Below, piece after piece: positions 1 to 8,466 of a stretch of 64,000 bases of DNA. Both the position numbers and the translations under genes were made by a program. The notes beneath the pieces were generated by a model that had not been told where the DNA came from, did not search any database, and saw nothing but the letters and a program-made list of their open reading frames with translations. Every line of letters starts with the position of its first letter. The stretch's first letter is position 1. Source of the DNA: Mycobacterium sp. (GTDB lineage: Bacteria > Actinomycetota > Actinomycetes > Mycobacteriales > Mycobacteriaceae); the NCBI RefSeq assembly GCF_002863225.1, contig NZ_PKEK01000040.1, positions 124,001 through 188,000 of the forward strand, given 5' to 3'.

Positions 1-118
1 CGGCACCGCTGCCGAGCCCGAGCAGGGTCAGCCGGCGCATGGCTTCGCGTCTGGTCAGCAATCCATCGACGTGGTCGGTGGCGATCTCTTCGGCGATGTA
101 TCGCTGTAAGGACGTCAT
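1..118 (-). CDS. Dienelactone hydrolase family protein, N-terminus only (partial)
   Basis: The reverse complement from 118 to the window edge is open for 39 codons. It begins MTSLQRYIAEEIATDHVDG and continues TRREAMRRLTLLGLG, a twin-arginine-like signal leading into a hydrophobic stretch. This start is familiar from mycobacterial dienelactone hydrolase (carboxymethylenebutenolidase) family proteins, alpha/beta hydrolases that are often exported. The catalytic domain lies outside the window, so the assignment rests on the N-terminus only. It lies 57 bases downstream of the CocE-type hydrolase gene on the same strand, so the two may be cotranscribed. Confidence 0.6.
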   Translation of the reverse strand, partial: MTSLQRYIAEEIATDHVDGLLTRREAMRRLTLLGLGSGA

Positions 119-175
119 CAACGCGAGTATGCGCCAAAACCCGCCGTTGTGCGCGGATGACGCTGCCGCACTGGG

Positions 176-2062
176 TCAGTCGAAGCTGCTGGGGTCGGCA
201 ACCGGGATGAGCAGATGCGACGGCGTCGCGCCGCCTTGGTGCAGTCGGTAGGTGCCTCCCGCCAGAGCGCGGCGCGCGGGCACGGTCGGCACGAGGTGCG
301 GAAAGTCGAAGGTGGTGACGGTCAGCCGCAACCGGTGGCCGGAGTCGAGCATGGCTGCGGTCGGGAAGACCTCGATGTCGTATTGCGTGAGCTCCCCCGG
401 CACGACCGGCTTGACCGCGGCGCGAGTGCTGGTGTGATGCGGCTTGAGGACGGTGCCGTCGGGCAGATACCACGTGCGCTCCGGGTCCAGTTTCCGATGC
501 GAGCCCAGCAGCGCCCCCTGGGTCAGCGGTCGCGACGAGCCGTCCGGTGCGACGTCGTCGATGTGGGCCACCCACAACGATTCACTGGTGTCGGCGGTGG
601 CGTGCAGCGTCAGGGTGATCGGCCCGGCGATCAGCGTCGGCGTCGCGAAGGCCTCGGTGGTGTAGGTCAGCGCACCGCGCTGCAACCGCCGGTTGTCCTG
701 GTCGTAGCGGATGTTCTTTCCGCGCTGACTGCGGATGAAGCTGGTCATCCCGAGTGTCCACTGCTCCACGCTTCGACCGGCCACCGGGCCGCGGCCCACG
801 TATTTCACTGTGGCCGTTGAGGTTTCCGCGGAACTGTCGGCGGTGAGGTGACCCCCCTCGGACAGGTAGAACCGGGTCGGGGTCGCTTGGTCCAACGGAT
901 AGTTGCGGGCGTGGAACCAGCGCGCGCTACCGACGGGCTGAAAGGTGAAGGGATCCCCGGAGATCGCCGCATCGTCGTGGTCGTTCAACCAGTGATCGAA
1001 CCAGCGCAGCTGAATCGACTGAAGGTGCAGCCCACCGTAATTGGAGACGTGATACCAGGGGCCCATCAGCAGCCGCAGATTCTCCGAGACCGGCTGGCCG
1101 GGTTGCATCGGCTGCTCGTCCGGCTGGCCCGCGAAGGCGCGCTGCAGTGCGGCGTAATTCAGCGGAACACCGCGCTGGAAAGCGTCATGCCAACCGCCGA
1201 CCAAGAACACCGCCACGTTGTTGGCGACGATCTGCGGGAGCACCATGGCGGGGCGCAACGCCTCCCAGAATTTCTCGTCGAACGCTGTCTCTCCGCCCGC
1301 CACCGCGTCGGCGATCAGCGGGCGGAAGTAGCCGCGCTGTGCTCGCCCGCGCTGGCGAACCCCGGCAATGCCACCGGCGCGGGGCCGGGCGTGCTTGCCA
1401 CGATTGATCACCTCCAACGCCGGGTTGACGACATTCAGCAGGCGGTACACCCCGCCGTACGCCCGCACAGTGCGCAGGTGCGGTGCTCCGCCCATGGCGG
1501 CGGCGTCGCGGTAGAAATCACGTGCGGCCATCACCGGGAAGATCGCTTTGAGCGGCGAATCCGGACCGACAGCGGCTGCGGTGAACAGCTGATTGATCCC
1601 CAGGTAGGACACCCCGAACATGCCGACCCGTCCGTTGGCGTTGGGCAGCTTGGCGGCCCATTCGACCAGCTCTACCCCGTCCTGCGTCTGGCGCTCGCCG
1701 AACATCTGGAATGCACCCTCGGAGACACCGCACCCGCGGACGTCGACCATCACCTCGATGTAGCCCCGCTTGATCAAAAACGGGGTCGGGCCGCCGCCGA
1801 TCTGCGCGGCCGGCGGCGGAGCCTTCTTGCCGTACGGCGTCAACGACATCAGCACCGGGAAGGGTCCGGGCGCGGGCTCACCGGAGTCGCGGTCGGTGGG
1901 GTAATGAATGTCCACCCTCAGCTGCACACCGTCGCTCATCTTCACTGCGACGTTGTGGTGAATGCCCACGCCGTATTGCGCCGCTCTGGGTGTCCAGTCC
2001 GGCAAGAACGGCGATGCACTGGTCTCGCGGGCTCGTGTGCGTCGTGATCGCAGCTTGAGCAT
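176..2062 (-). CDS. CocE/NonD family hydrolase (X-Pro dipeptidyl-peptidase S15-like)
   Basis: Predicted 628-residue serine hydrolase of the CocE/NonD type, which cleave esters or acyl-peptides. The N-terminal alpha/beta-hydrolase domain shows the nucleophile elbow GVSYLG (Ser near residue 152), GGWHDAF as the likely acid region and GPWYHVSNYGG as the likely His region. A beta-rich C-terminal domain follows, as usual in this family. I chose the ATG at 2062 because AGGAGG lies six bases upstream; the frame stays open to 2128, but that extension is Arg-rich and lacks a ribosome site. The lid region around residues 225-250 is unusually Arg/Gly-rich. The natural substrate cannot be inferred. It is divergent from the NTF2-like gene at 2154. 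Confidence 0.85.
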   Translation of the reverse strand: MLKLRSRRTRARETSASPFLPDWTPRAAQYGVGIHHNVAVKMSDGVQLRVDIHYPTDRDSGEPAPGPFPVLMSLTPYGKKAPPPAAQIGGGPTPFLIKRGYIEVMVDVRGCGVSEGAFQMFGERQTQDGVELVEWAAKLPNANGRVGMFGVSYLGINQLFTAAAVGPDSPLKAIFPVMAARDFYRDAAAMGGAPHLRTVRAYGGVYRLLNVVNPALEVINRGKHARPRAGGIAGVRQRGRAQRGYFRPLIADAVAGGETAFDEKFWEALRPAMVLPQIVANNVAVFLVGGWHDAFQRGVPLNYAALQRAFAGQPDEQPMQPGQPVSENLRLLMGPWYHVSNYGGLHLQSIQLRWFDHWLNDHDDAAISGDPFTFQPVGSARWFHARNYPLDQATPTRFYLSEGGHLTADSSAETSTATVKYVGRGPVAGRSVEQWTLGMTSFIRSQRGKNIRYDQDNRRLQRGALTYTTEAFATPTLIAGPITLTLHATADTSESLWVAHIDDVAPDGSSRPLTQGALLGSHRKLDPERTWYLPDGTVLKPHHTSTRAAVKPVVPGELTQYDIEVFPTAAMLDSGHRLRLTVTTFDFPHLVPTVPARRALAGGTYRLHQGGATPSHLLIPVADPSSFD

Positions 2063-2153
2063 CCCTGTCCTCCTGGCGCGCCTCGTTGCCTGGGCAGACT
2101 GTAAAGAAGCGCGGACCTTGCCCGGCACGGGGGTTGCCTGTCAGCCTTAGTCC

Positions 2154-2597
2154 ATGTCAGTCGACGAAACGGTGCTCGGTTTGTGGAAGGCCCTGTCGGG
2201 CCGCGACTGGGAGGGTGTCAAACGGTTCTTGTCCTACGACTGCGTCTATGTCGACATGCCGGTGGGGCCGACCTTGGCTGCGCGCGGACCCGACGACATC
2301 GTCAAGCGACTCAAGGTCGGGCTCGAACCGCTGGCCGGCTATGAGAACCACGACGGGGTGCTGCTGTCCAACGGCTCCGACGTGATGTACGAGCATTCCG
2401 AGACGTGGAACTGGACGAGCGGGGAAACCGCTGTGCTGCAATTTGTTTCGGTGCACCGCGTCGACGGCGGCAAGGTGACGCTGTGGAAGGACTACTGGGA
2501 CATGGGCGGTCTGACCAACCACGCCCCGGCGACGTGGATGGAAGACCTCGCGAAAGCGGACACGTCGTGGATTTTCGACGCGACCGGGCTGATCTGA
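2154..2597 (+). CDS. NTF2-like protein, limonene-1,2-epoxide hydrolase/SnoaL type
   Basis: A 147-residue single-domain protein with the cone-shaped NTF2/SnoaL pattern: an N-terminal helix (SVDETVLGLWKALSGRDW), then alternating strands carrying VYVDMPVGPTLAARGPDDI and the Trp-rich HSETWNWTSGE. The layout resembles limonene-1,2-epoxide hydrolase-like proteins of mycobacteria. Such proteins hydrolyse epoxides or serve as small-molecule isomerases, but I cannot identify the catalytic Asp-Arg-Asp triad with certainty. The start has no clear Shine-Dalgarno site, so it may be translated from a nearly leaderless transcript. It stands alone, divergent from the CocE hydrolase. Confidence 0.7.
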   Translation: MSVDETVLGLWKALSGRDWEGVKRFLSYDCVYVDMPVGPTLAARGPDDIVKRLKVGLEPLAGYENHDGVLLSNGSDVMYEHSETWNWTSGETAVLQFVSVHRVDGGKVTLWKDYWDMGGLTNHAPATWMEDLAKADTSWIFDATGLI

Positions 2598-2619
2598 CCT
2601 TCGGTGCCGTGTTGAAGGT

Positions 2620-3441
2620 TTATGGGTGTGTGACGCAATAGGTTTCGTTCTTCAAACCATCGGCGAGATCTTCGATCCTGAATGGCCGATCGAGCCGCGC
2701 GTGTAGGGCGGCGGGATCTATCAAGAGGCTGATTTCAGCGGTCTGGCGTGCGAAAAGCCTTCCGATGTAGGGGTATATCCGGCGCATTGCGGCTCGCTCC
2801 GCAGCGGTGCAGCGTGAGGCGCAGTAGCCCACGTGCCCGATTTCGTCGGTGAGGATCTCGCTGTAGAGCAGTTCGATGCGTTCGGAGACCACTGGCTCGT
2901 CGGCGAAAAGGCGGATACCAACCCGTCGCAACTCGTCGAACATGATGCAGCCGGCCATCTCTGCGGCTCCGACAAATAGAAAGCCCAGGCGCGGCGGCAT
3001 AAACACGCCTGTCTTGACGAACTGTCGCATCACGAAGGGTGGCGGCACCACCTGAAAAGTCAGATCGAAAACGTCGAGGGCGTACGCGAGCAGACGGGTG
3101 TGGTAGTGCTCCTCGAGCTCCAGATAGACGTTCTCCGGCGGCAGATTCTCATCACTGTTACGCCCGTAGGTCTCGCCGAGCCCCACTCCGAATCGTTCGG
3201 CCTGGTTCAACTTCGCCGTCGCCAGCAAGAACAGCATCTTGTCGTCCAAGCCGGGTTCCGGCCGGCGCCGGCGCAAATTACGTAGGAATACGTCCCGGTC
3301 CGCAGGATGGGCGGAACGAACAGGGTTCACCTCGAGGTCGTGAAAGAACTCCTCGCGGTTGGCGAGCTGCCTGTTCAGTAGGTCGGCTTTGCCATCGCGT
3401 TGGGCGAGAAACTCCCGGTAACCTTCGACCGTGCCATTCAT
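2620..3441 (-). CDS. Ferritin-like diiron protein, uncharacterised
   Basis: A 273-residue all-helical protein without an assigned function. Two carboxylate-histidine clusters are visible: ELEEHYHTRLL (EExxH) near residue 108 and ILTDEIGHVGYC (ExxH) near residue 200. Paired motifs of this kind coordinate the two irons in ferritin-like diiron oxidases and oxygenases. The first cluster sits in a predicted helix, the second follows a hydrophobic helix, and more acidic residues lie near them. I therefore infer a diiron oxidoreductase. The start codon overlaps the TetR stop as ATGA, so the two genes are translationally coupled and the regulator probably controls this enzyme. The substrate is unknown. 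Confidence 0.6.
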   Translation of the reverse strand: MNGTVEGYREFLAQRDGKADLLNRQLANREEFFHDLEVNPVRSAHPADRDVFLRNLRRRRPEPGLDDKMLFLLATAKLNQAERFGVGLGETYGRNSDENLPPENVYLELEEHYHTRLLAYALDVFDLTFQVVPPPFVMRQFVKTGVFMPPRLGFLFVGAAEMAGCIMFDELRRVGIRLFADEPVVSERIELLYSEILTDEIGHVGYCASRCTAAERAAMRRIYPYIGRLFARQTAEISLLIDPAALHARLDRPFRIEDLADGLKNETYCVTHP

Positions 3442-4049
3442 CGGTTCTCCATTCCTTTGACAATCGTTGTCACGTAACGACTCAACAGCGCAGCGTCCTC
3501 GACGCCGGTAGCCAGTAATGCGAATAATCCGGTGAGAAAGAACGTCGCCAGTTCTGCTGCGTCAGCCCCCGCGTCGATTTGGTCGATCGATTGTGCGCGG
3601 TCGAAGATTTCGATCAGGTACTCGGCAAGTGGATGCTGTGTCAGCTGGTCCCCGACTGGATGCGACGACGAAAAATGCAGGCCGAGCATGTCTCGAAATA
3701 TCTTCGCGCCCAACCGTTTCTGAGCATCAAGCACGTGCTCTACCAGCTGCGACAGCACCGACTCCAGGTCGGCGTCGGCCTCGCGGAGCTCGGCGACGAT
3801 CCGAGCCTCCTCGTTGCGTTCCAACTCGACCAGTACGTGCACTTTGGTCGGGAAATGGAAATAAAACGTTCCTCTGACCACGCCGGCAGCAGCCGCAATG
3901 GCCGCCACGTCGGCCATTGCCAATCCGCGTCGGGCGATCTCGGCGAGCGCAGCATCGAAGAGGCGGCTCCGGGTTTCGAGTCGGCGCGCCTCGCGGACGC
4001 TCGTCGTGCCGGGCGACTGGGCCGCGGGGGGTGCGTCCGTCGAGGGCAT
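3438..4049 (-). CDS. TetR family transcriptional regulator
   Basis: A 203-residue protein whose N-terminal helix-turn-helix (residues about 22-68, with RSRLFDAALAEIARRG, VAAIAAAAGVVRGTFYFHFPTK) is typical of TetR repressors. The C-terminal half is helical and probably binds a ligand. It is the first gene of a two-gene operon with the diiron protein; the reading frames overlap by four bases. A perfect 14-base palindrome and a second near-copy lie 22-49 bases upstream of the start, a placement that suggests autoregulation. Confidence 0.85.
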   Translation of the reverse strand: MPSTDAPPAAQSPGTTSVREARRLETRSRLFDAALAEIARRGLAMADVAAIAAAAGVVRGTFYFHFPTKVHVLVELERNEEARIVAELREADADLESVLSQLVEHVLDAQKRLGAKIFRDMLGLHFSSSHPVGDQLTQHPLAEYLIEIFDRAQSIDQIDAGADAAELATFFLTGLFALLATGVEDAALLSRYVTTIVKGMENR

Positions 4050-4071
4050 GTCGACACGTTACGCCCACTAA

Positions 4072-4098
4072 TTGACGATCGTCAATGACGGTCGTCAA
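4072..4098. promoter_or_regulatory. Tandem palindromic operator upstream of the TetR gene
   Basis: TTGACGATCGTCAA at 4072-4085 is a perfect 14-base palindrome. It abuts TGACGGTCGTCA at 4086-4097, a near-palindrome of the same consensus. Both sit directly upstream of the TetR start at 4049. The arrangement is what a TetR dimer pair would bind; the assignment is inferred from symmetry and position. Confidence 0.6.
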
Positions 4099-4154
4099 CG
4101 ATTGCCACGAGTTCTGCGACAGCGTTTAACGCGAGATCAGCGAACTTCTCGGCC

Positions 4155-4595
4155 TCAACCGCCCAGTTCGGCGATCTGCTTGAGTCGCTTGAGCGTTTCG
4201 CCGACGATCCGGTTCACCTGTCCCACCGCGACCCGGTCGGCGATGTAACCCCAGATCCCACCGGGCGCCTGGTAGGACAACCGGAATATCACCTTTGTCT
4301 GACCATTCCCCGCGTCGCGCAACCGAATTCGGCCGCGCAGCGTGATTCCGGTGATGCCGACCCAGGCGAGGTCCCGTCGCTCGTCGAACTCCACGACTTC
4401 CATCAGGCCGCCGACGGGCACGGAGCCGATCTTCCAATGCACGTGGTAGCGGGCGCCGACGCCGAGCGCCTGATCGTTGGCGCTCTCCCAGCGTTCCAGC
4501 CGGGACATGAACGACGGATAGCGGTCCGGATCGCTGACGATCTTCCACACCACGTCGCGGTCGGCAGCGATGACGCTGCTGCGGTCGACGCGCAT
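4155..4595 (-). CDS. SRPBCC family protein (polyketide cyclase/START-like)
   Basis: A 146-residue single-domain protein of the SRPBCC helix-grip fold. The start MRVDRSSVIAADRDVVWKIV followed by DPDRYPSFM is the usual first strand and helix, and the long C-terminal helix (VNRIVGETLKRLKQIAEL) closes the pocket. Such proteins bind hydrophobic ligands and act as cyclases, aromatases or lipid carriers. Its start overlaps the upstream acyltransferase stop (ATGA), so the two are cotranslated and may act on the same lipid. The ligand is not known. Confidence 0.8.
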   Translation of the reverse strand: MRVDRSSVIAADRDVVWKIVSDPDRYPSFMSRLERWESANDQALGVGARYHVHWKIGSVPVGGLMEVVEFDERRDLAWVGITGITLRGRIRLRDAGNGQTKVIFRLSYQAPGGIWGYIADRVAVGQVNRIVGETLKRLKQIAELGG

Positions 4596-5431
4596 CAGCC
4601 GATCACCGGGAATCGCCGCCGCGAGGCGAGCCGGTCCACGCCGCCCTGCAGGCTGGCCATCACCTTGTCGTGCACCGCCTGATCGTCACCGTCCACCTCG
4701 ATGGGGTGCTGCACTTCGATCGCGATTTTCGTCGGCAGCGGGATGTGCCCGGCCAGGTCGCTGATGTTCAAGCCCCACGGGAACGCCAACGAGATCGGAA
4801 TGCTCTTGAGCCGCAACAACTTGTCCGCCATCAGCAGCTTCGCCAACCACTGCCCGCGGGAGATGAACAACGCAGCCTCCTGGCCGCCGACGCTGGCCAC
4901 CGGCACGATAGGGACGCCGGCTTCCCGGGCCAGCTTGACGTAGCCCATCCGGCCGTCGAAATCGACCTTGTGGCGCTCCCACGACGGTCGAAAGACCTCG
5001 TAGTCACCGCCGGGATAGACGAGCAGTGCCGCCCCGGATTCCAGCGCGAGTCGGGCGTTGTCGGGGTTGGCGGCGACGGTGCCGAACTTGCGGAGCCATC
5101 CCAGCGGCGGCGCTGAGACCACCAGATTGTGCGCCAGTTGATAGAACGGTCGCTCGACACCGAAGTAGGAGCAGAACGCCAGGGTGAAGACGAAAGTATC
5201 CGGCGGAACGTTGCCGCCGCTGTGGTTGCCGACGAGAAGGACGGGACCTTCGGCGGGGATCCGGTTCAGGTGCTGGACGTCGGCGCGGAAGTACAGCGAG
5301 GCCAGCAGCCAGGTTCGGGGTAGCTGGTCGCGGATGTAGTCGGGGTCGCGCTGGTCCAGATCGGCTTTGGGGACGCGCGAAGCGACCTGCTCTCGCACCC
5401 AGTCCTTGATCCCGCCCAGCGTCGTCGCCAT
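4595..5431 (-). CDS. Lysophospholipid/diacylglycerol acyltransferase-like protein (PlsC superfamily)
   Basis: A 278-residue acyltransferase-like protein. The block GPVLLVGNHSGGNVPPD holds the catalytic His of the LPLAT superfamily in the NHSGG form seen in the MGAT/DGAT-like subgroup, and the later segments LLVYPGGDYEVFRPSW and VPIVPVASVGGQE match acceptor-binding blocks. It probably transfers an acyl chain to a glycerolipid or related acceptor at the membrane. I chose the ATG at 5431 (MATTLGGIKDWV); the frame extends further but overlaps the preceding gene. It follows the amidohydrolase by 29 bases and overlaps the SRPBCC gene by four bases. Confidence 0.8.
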   Translation of the reverse strand: MATTLGGIKDWVREQVASRVPKADLDQRDPDYIRDQLPRTWLLASLYFRADVQHLNRIPAEGPVLLVGNHSGGNVPPDTFVFTLAFCSYFGVERPFYQLAHNLVVSAPPLGWLRKFGTVAANPDNARLALESGAALLVYPGGDYEVFRPSWERHKVDFDGRMGYVKLAREAGVPIVPVASVGGQEAALFISRGQWLAKLLMADKLLRLKSIPISLAFPWGLNISDLAGHIPLPTKIAIEVQHPIEVDGDDQAVHDKVMASLQGGVDRLASRRRFPVIG

Positions 5432-5460
5432 AGCGCCGCTGTACCCGGATTTGACCTGCG

Positions 5461-6576
5461 TCACACCTCGTTCAGCCGGTAGATGCGGGCCGACGTTTCG
5501 TGGGCGATCAGGTCGACCACCCGAACGGCGTCGGACAGGCTCCAGTGACCGTTCTCGACGAAGCCGCGCAGCACGTGGTGAATTCCGCTGCGCCACAATG
5601 CTGCACCGAGATAGTGCAGCTCGGCCGGGCCGAAGCCGTCCGAGGAGTACACGATCTTGCGGAATGGGGCGAGTTCCAGCAGTCGTGCGATGAGTTCCGG
5701 TGCGCGTGCGCCCAGGTGGTTGACGCTCAGACCGGCGTCGACGTAGACGTTGTTGAACGCTTGGGCCAGGTAACCTGCCTCGCGCTCGTAGGGATAACAG
5801 TGCAGCAAGACGATCGGCGTCTGGCCGGAGCACTGCAGAAACGGCTGCAGATGCAGCGGATTGGCGCCACGCAGATCGCATTCCCGGTCGCCGAAGCCGA
5901 CGTGGAACTGCAACGGCTTGCCCACCCGCAGCGCCTGATGCAGGCCGAAGCGCAGCAGCACCCGGTCGGTGAGTCGCGTGCCGCCACTGTCTCGCCACCT
6001 CGCGGCGGCGGTCGCGACCTCAGCACTCGTCGGCTCGCTCAGGTCGCCGGGGAACCCGCCGCGGTAGGCCAGAATCGACTTGGTGCCGACCGCGCCGGCC
6101 GACCGCCGGGTCAGGATGTCTTCGAACGACGACGCGTAATCGCCCGGTGAAGCGGCGGCTTGCTCGGCCACCTGTTCCAGCCGGACGATTTCGTGGGCAC
6201 GGTTGCCGGACCACTGGGAGACCTGCGCGACGCCGGCGACGCCCGCCGCGTAACCGGTGTCGACCAGCCAGTCGCCGACACCTGCCGCGCCCAGGAACAA
6301 CTGGGCCAGCTCGACTTCTGTGTGCTCACTTCGACGGCGCCAGTAGTCCTGCGGCTCAGCGTGTTTCGGCAGTCCGAGCAGCGGCGCGCAGTGCGCGCGG
6401 ACGGCGAAGCCGAGTTGCGTGTCGAATCCGGAGTCGAACTCGGCCATTTGGTCGGTGTTGGCCTCGTTGAGGGCGTTCTCGAACCGGCGACGGTCCCCTG
6501 CCGACGTCCAGCAACCGTGCATGTGCTGGTCGATCAGCGTCACCGCAGCGATATGCCGCGCCAATGCCGAGTCCAC
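5461..6576 (-). CDS. Amidohydrolase, FluG N-terminal-domain type (Rv1879-like)
   Basis: A 371-residue metal-dependent amidohydrolase. IDQHMHG near the N-terminus is the first metal site (HxH), LQFHVGFG and IVLLHCYPY give later His ligands, and VYSSDGFGPAE supplies the C-terminal catalytic Asp. The set is diagnostic for the amidohydrolase_2 fold. The start is the GTG at 6576, which overlaps the glnA3 stop as TAGTG and has GGAG six bases upstream. In fungal FluG proteins an amidohydrolase of this type is fused to a glutamine-synthetase-like domain; here the two are separate, coupled genes. It probably acts on a gamma-glutamyl or similar amide, which is inference. Confidence 0.85.
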   Translation of the reverse strand: MDSALARHIAAVTLIDQHMHGCWTSAGDRRRFENALNEANTDQMAEFDSGFDTQLGFAVRAHCAPLLGLPKHAEPQDYWRRRSEHTEVELAQLFLGAAGVGDWLVDTGYAAGVAGVAQVSQWSGNRAHEIVRLEQVAEQAAASPGDYASSFEDILTRRSAGAVGTKSILAYRGGFPGDLSEPTSAEVATAAARWRDSGGTRLTDRVLLRFGLHQALRVGKPLQFHVGFGDRECDLRGANPLHLQPFLQCSGQTPIVLLHCYPYEREAGYLAQAFNNVYVDAGLSVNHLGARAPELIARLLELAPFRKIVYSSDGFGPAELHYLGAALWRSGIHHVLRGFVENGHWSLSDAVRVVDLIAHETSARIYRLNEV

Positions 6577-7928
6577 TACAGGCTCCACGCCATCCGGAAC
6601 TTGTCGGCCAGCTGTTCGCGGTTGAGGTGGGCGTAGCGCTCGCGCTCGAAGCGGCGCACCGCGACGGTGGCGTCGACGGCGGGATCGCCGAGGATGTCGC
6701 GCAGCCGTTGCGATTGATCCAGTGCTGCAATGCTTTTTGCTTGAGACGTCGACAGCGACGCGATGCCGGCCCGCCGCCGATCGGCTTCGCTCAGGGTTGC
6801 CGGGTCGATGTTGACCTCGGTCGGCAGCGACGCCGTGTCCCGGATTCCGTCCAACGCCAATCCCAGGATGGCGGCGGTTGCGAAGTACGGGTTGGCCGAC
6901 GGGTCGACAGCCTTGACCTCGACGTTGCTGCCGTGCGGATTGGCCGGACCGCCGACGACGAACCGCACCGCCGCTTCCCTGTTCTCGGTGCCCCAGCAGA
7001 GGTAGCTGCCGGCCCAATTGCCGGGACGTAACCGCAGTCCGGACACGATCGAACCGCACAGCACGCCTTGGGCTTCGGCCAGGCCACGAATCAAACCGGC
7101 GACCGCGGCCTCACCCATGCTGGTCATCCCGCGGGCGCCCGCGCCGTCGGAGAATACCGGCCCGGCTGCAGTGGTCAGCGAGAAGTGTTGATGGGCACCG
7201 CATCCGGCGTCGTCGACGAACGGCGCCGGCGAGAAACTGACCCGCATCCCGTAGCGCCGCGCGACACGGCTGACGACGATCTTGGTGAGGATCAACTGGT
7301 CGACCGAGGCGACCGGTGGTTGCGGCCCCAGCGAGATCTCGAACTGGTTGGTCCCGTATTCGGGGTGTAGTTGCTCGAGCGCGATGCCGGACACCGACGT
7401 CGCGGCGATGACGTCACGGACGAAGGCCTCGTATTCGAGCACACCGGCCAGACCGTACTGCGACCAGACCGTAGCCGGCAGCGGGTGGCCGTTCGGTGCG
7501 ACGAGCAGGAACTCGATCTCGTGGCCGACCATCGCCTCGATGCCCGCCGCTGCGAGGGCGGTTTCGATGCGGTGCAACGTTCCCCGGCTGCACGCCGGCA
7601 CTCCGGTGCCGTTCTGATCGAAGAACGAGCCCGGTGCCCACGCCAGGCCATCGCCGAGAATACGAAGAGCGGACAGGTCGATGCGGATGCGCTGATCGCC
7701 GACGACACCGAACTGATCGGTCACCGCGATACCGGTCTGGTCGATCGCGAAGGCATGCCAGACCGGGCTGGCGCCCAGACCCGGATCGGCGAAGGCGTTG
7801 GTGCGGCGGATCGGCACGGTCTTGGCCTGGGTGAGGCCGGCCGGATTGACCACCGTGCCGATGACGGTGCTGACTCCTTCGGCCTCGAGCTTGGCGATCG
7901 CCGCCGCGGCCAGCGGTGTGGTGGTCAT
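6576..7928 (-). CDS. glnA3: Glutamine synthetase-like protein GlnA3
   Basis: A 450-residue glutamine-synthetase-family ligase matching Rv1878 in position and length. Visible blocks are GHEIEFLL (metal-binding Glu pair), EYGTNQFEISL, CGAHQHFSLT (ATP and metal site), RLRPGNWAGSYLCWGTENREAAVR and NVEVKAVDPSANPYFATAA. The adenylylation loop of classical GlnA1 is not apparent. Actinobacterial GlnA3-type enzymes are generally not housekeeping glutamine synthetases; related proteins glutamylate amines or polyamines. Its stop overlaps the amidohydrolase start by one base, so ligase and hydrolase are probably made together. The CMD-family gene ends 43 bases upstream. Confidence 0.9.
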   Translation of the reverse strand: MTTTPLAAAAIAKLEAEGVSTVIGTVVNPAGLTQAKTVPIRRTNAFADPGLGASPVWHAFAIDQTGIAVTDQFGVVGDQRIRIDLSALRILGDGLAWAPGSFFDQNGTGVPACSRGTLHRIETALAAAGIEAMVGHEIEFLLVAPNGHPLPATVWSQYGLAGVLEYEAFVRDVIAATSVSGIALEQLHPEYGTNQFEISLGPQPPVASVDQLILTKIVVSRVARRYGMRVSFSPAPFVDDAGCGAHQHFSLTTAAGPVFSDGAGARGMTSMGEAAVAGLIRGLAEAQGVLCGSIVSGLRLRPGNWAGSYLCWGTENREAAVRFVVGGPANPHGSNVEVKAVDPSANPYFATAAILGLALDGIRDTASLPTEVNIDPATLSEADRRRAGIASLSTSQAKSIAALDQSQRLRDILGDPAVDATVAVRRFERERYAHLNREQLADKFRMAWSL

Positions 7929-7971
7929 CTGCCGTGTGACGGATGGGCCCCGGGCTATCGACGTCGGTTGG

Positions 7972-8466
7972 TCATACCCGACTGGGCAGGGTCAGCTTGC
8001 AGGATTGGCCGATGTCCAAGGTGCGCAGGACGCGGCCCATGCCCACCCACATCGCGCAGGACAGTGCCAGGTCGGCGAGCAGCTCCTCGGAGAAGTGCGC
8101 ACCGGCCCGGGCCCAGAAATCCTCGTCATCGCGTAGCGCTGTGTGCTCGGTGGCGAACCGGTAAGCGAACTCGGCGGCGATACGCTCCTGGTCGCTGTAG
8201 CCCGGCCAGGTTCGCCACTGGTCGGCGTGGTCGTAGAGATCTTCGTCGACTCCGTTGGCCAGACCGTCGCCGTCGCGGGTGTTCACGCAGACTTCACACT
8301 CGTTGCTGTGCGCGATCACAATCCGGGCCAGTTCCCTTGTGCGCATTGGCAATCGGTTGCGGTTGTAGACCGCGTCGCTGAAGCCGGCCATCGCGCCGCC
8401 CAGTTCGGGTGACTTCAGGATCCAGCCGGCAAGGTCGTCATCTGGGAAGGTTCCGATTCGGCTCAT
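7972..8466 (-). CDS. Carboxymuconolactone decarboxylase family protein (AhpD-like fold)
   Basis: A 164-residue helical protein of the CMD/AhpD superfamily. The core LARIVIAHSNECEVCVNTRD carries the CxxC pair expected of AhpD-like thiol enzymes, but the usual following His (CxxCxxxH) is replaced by Arg. A peroxidase-type function is therefore uncertain; a decarboxylase-like or structural role is possible. The gene starts 29 bases inside the upstream MFS gene, so it is cotranscribed with the exporter, and glnA3 follows after 43 bases. Confidence 0.75.
   Translation of the reverse strand: MSRIGTFPDDDLAGWILKSPELGGAMAGFSDAVYNRNRLPMRTRELARIVIAHSNECEVCVNTRDGDGLANGVDEDLYDHADQWRTWPGYSDQERIAAEFAYRFATEHTALRDDEDFWARAGAHFSEELLADLALSCAMWVGMGRVLRTLDIGQSCKLTLPSRV

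Noticed and set aside
848..2047. 399-residue open frame on the plus strand opposite the CocE hydrolase
   Set aside because: It is an antisense shadow of a well-supported hydrolase gene; composition is Arg/His/Gln-rich with no domain.
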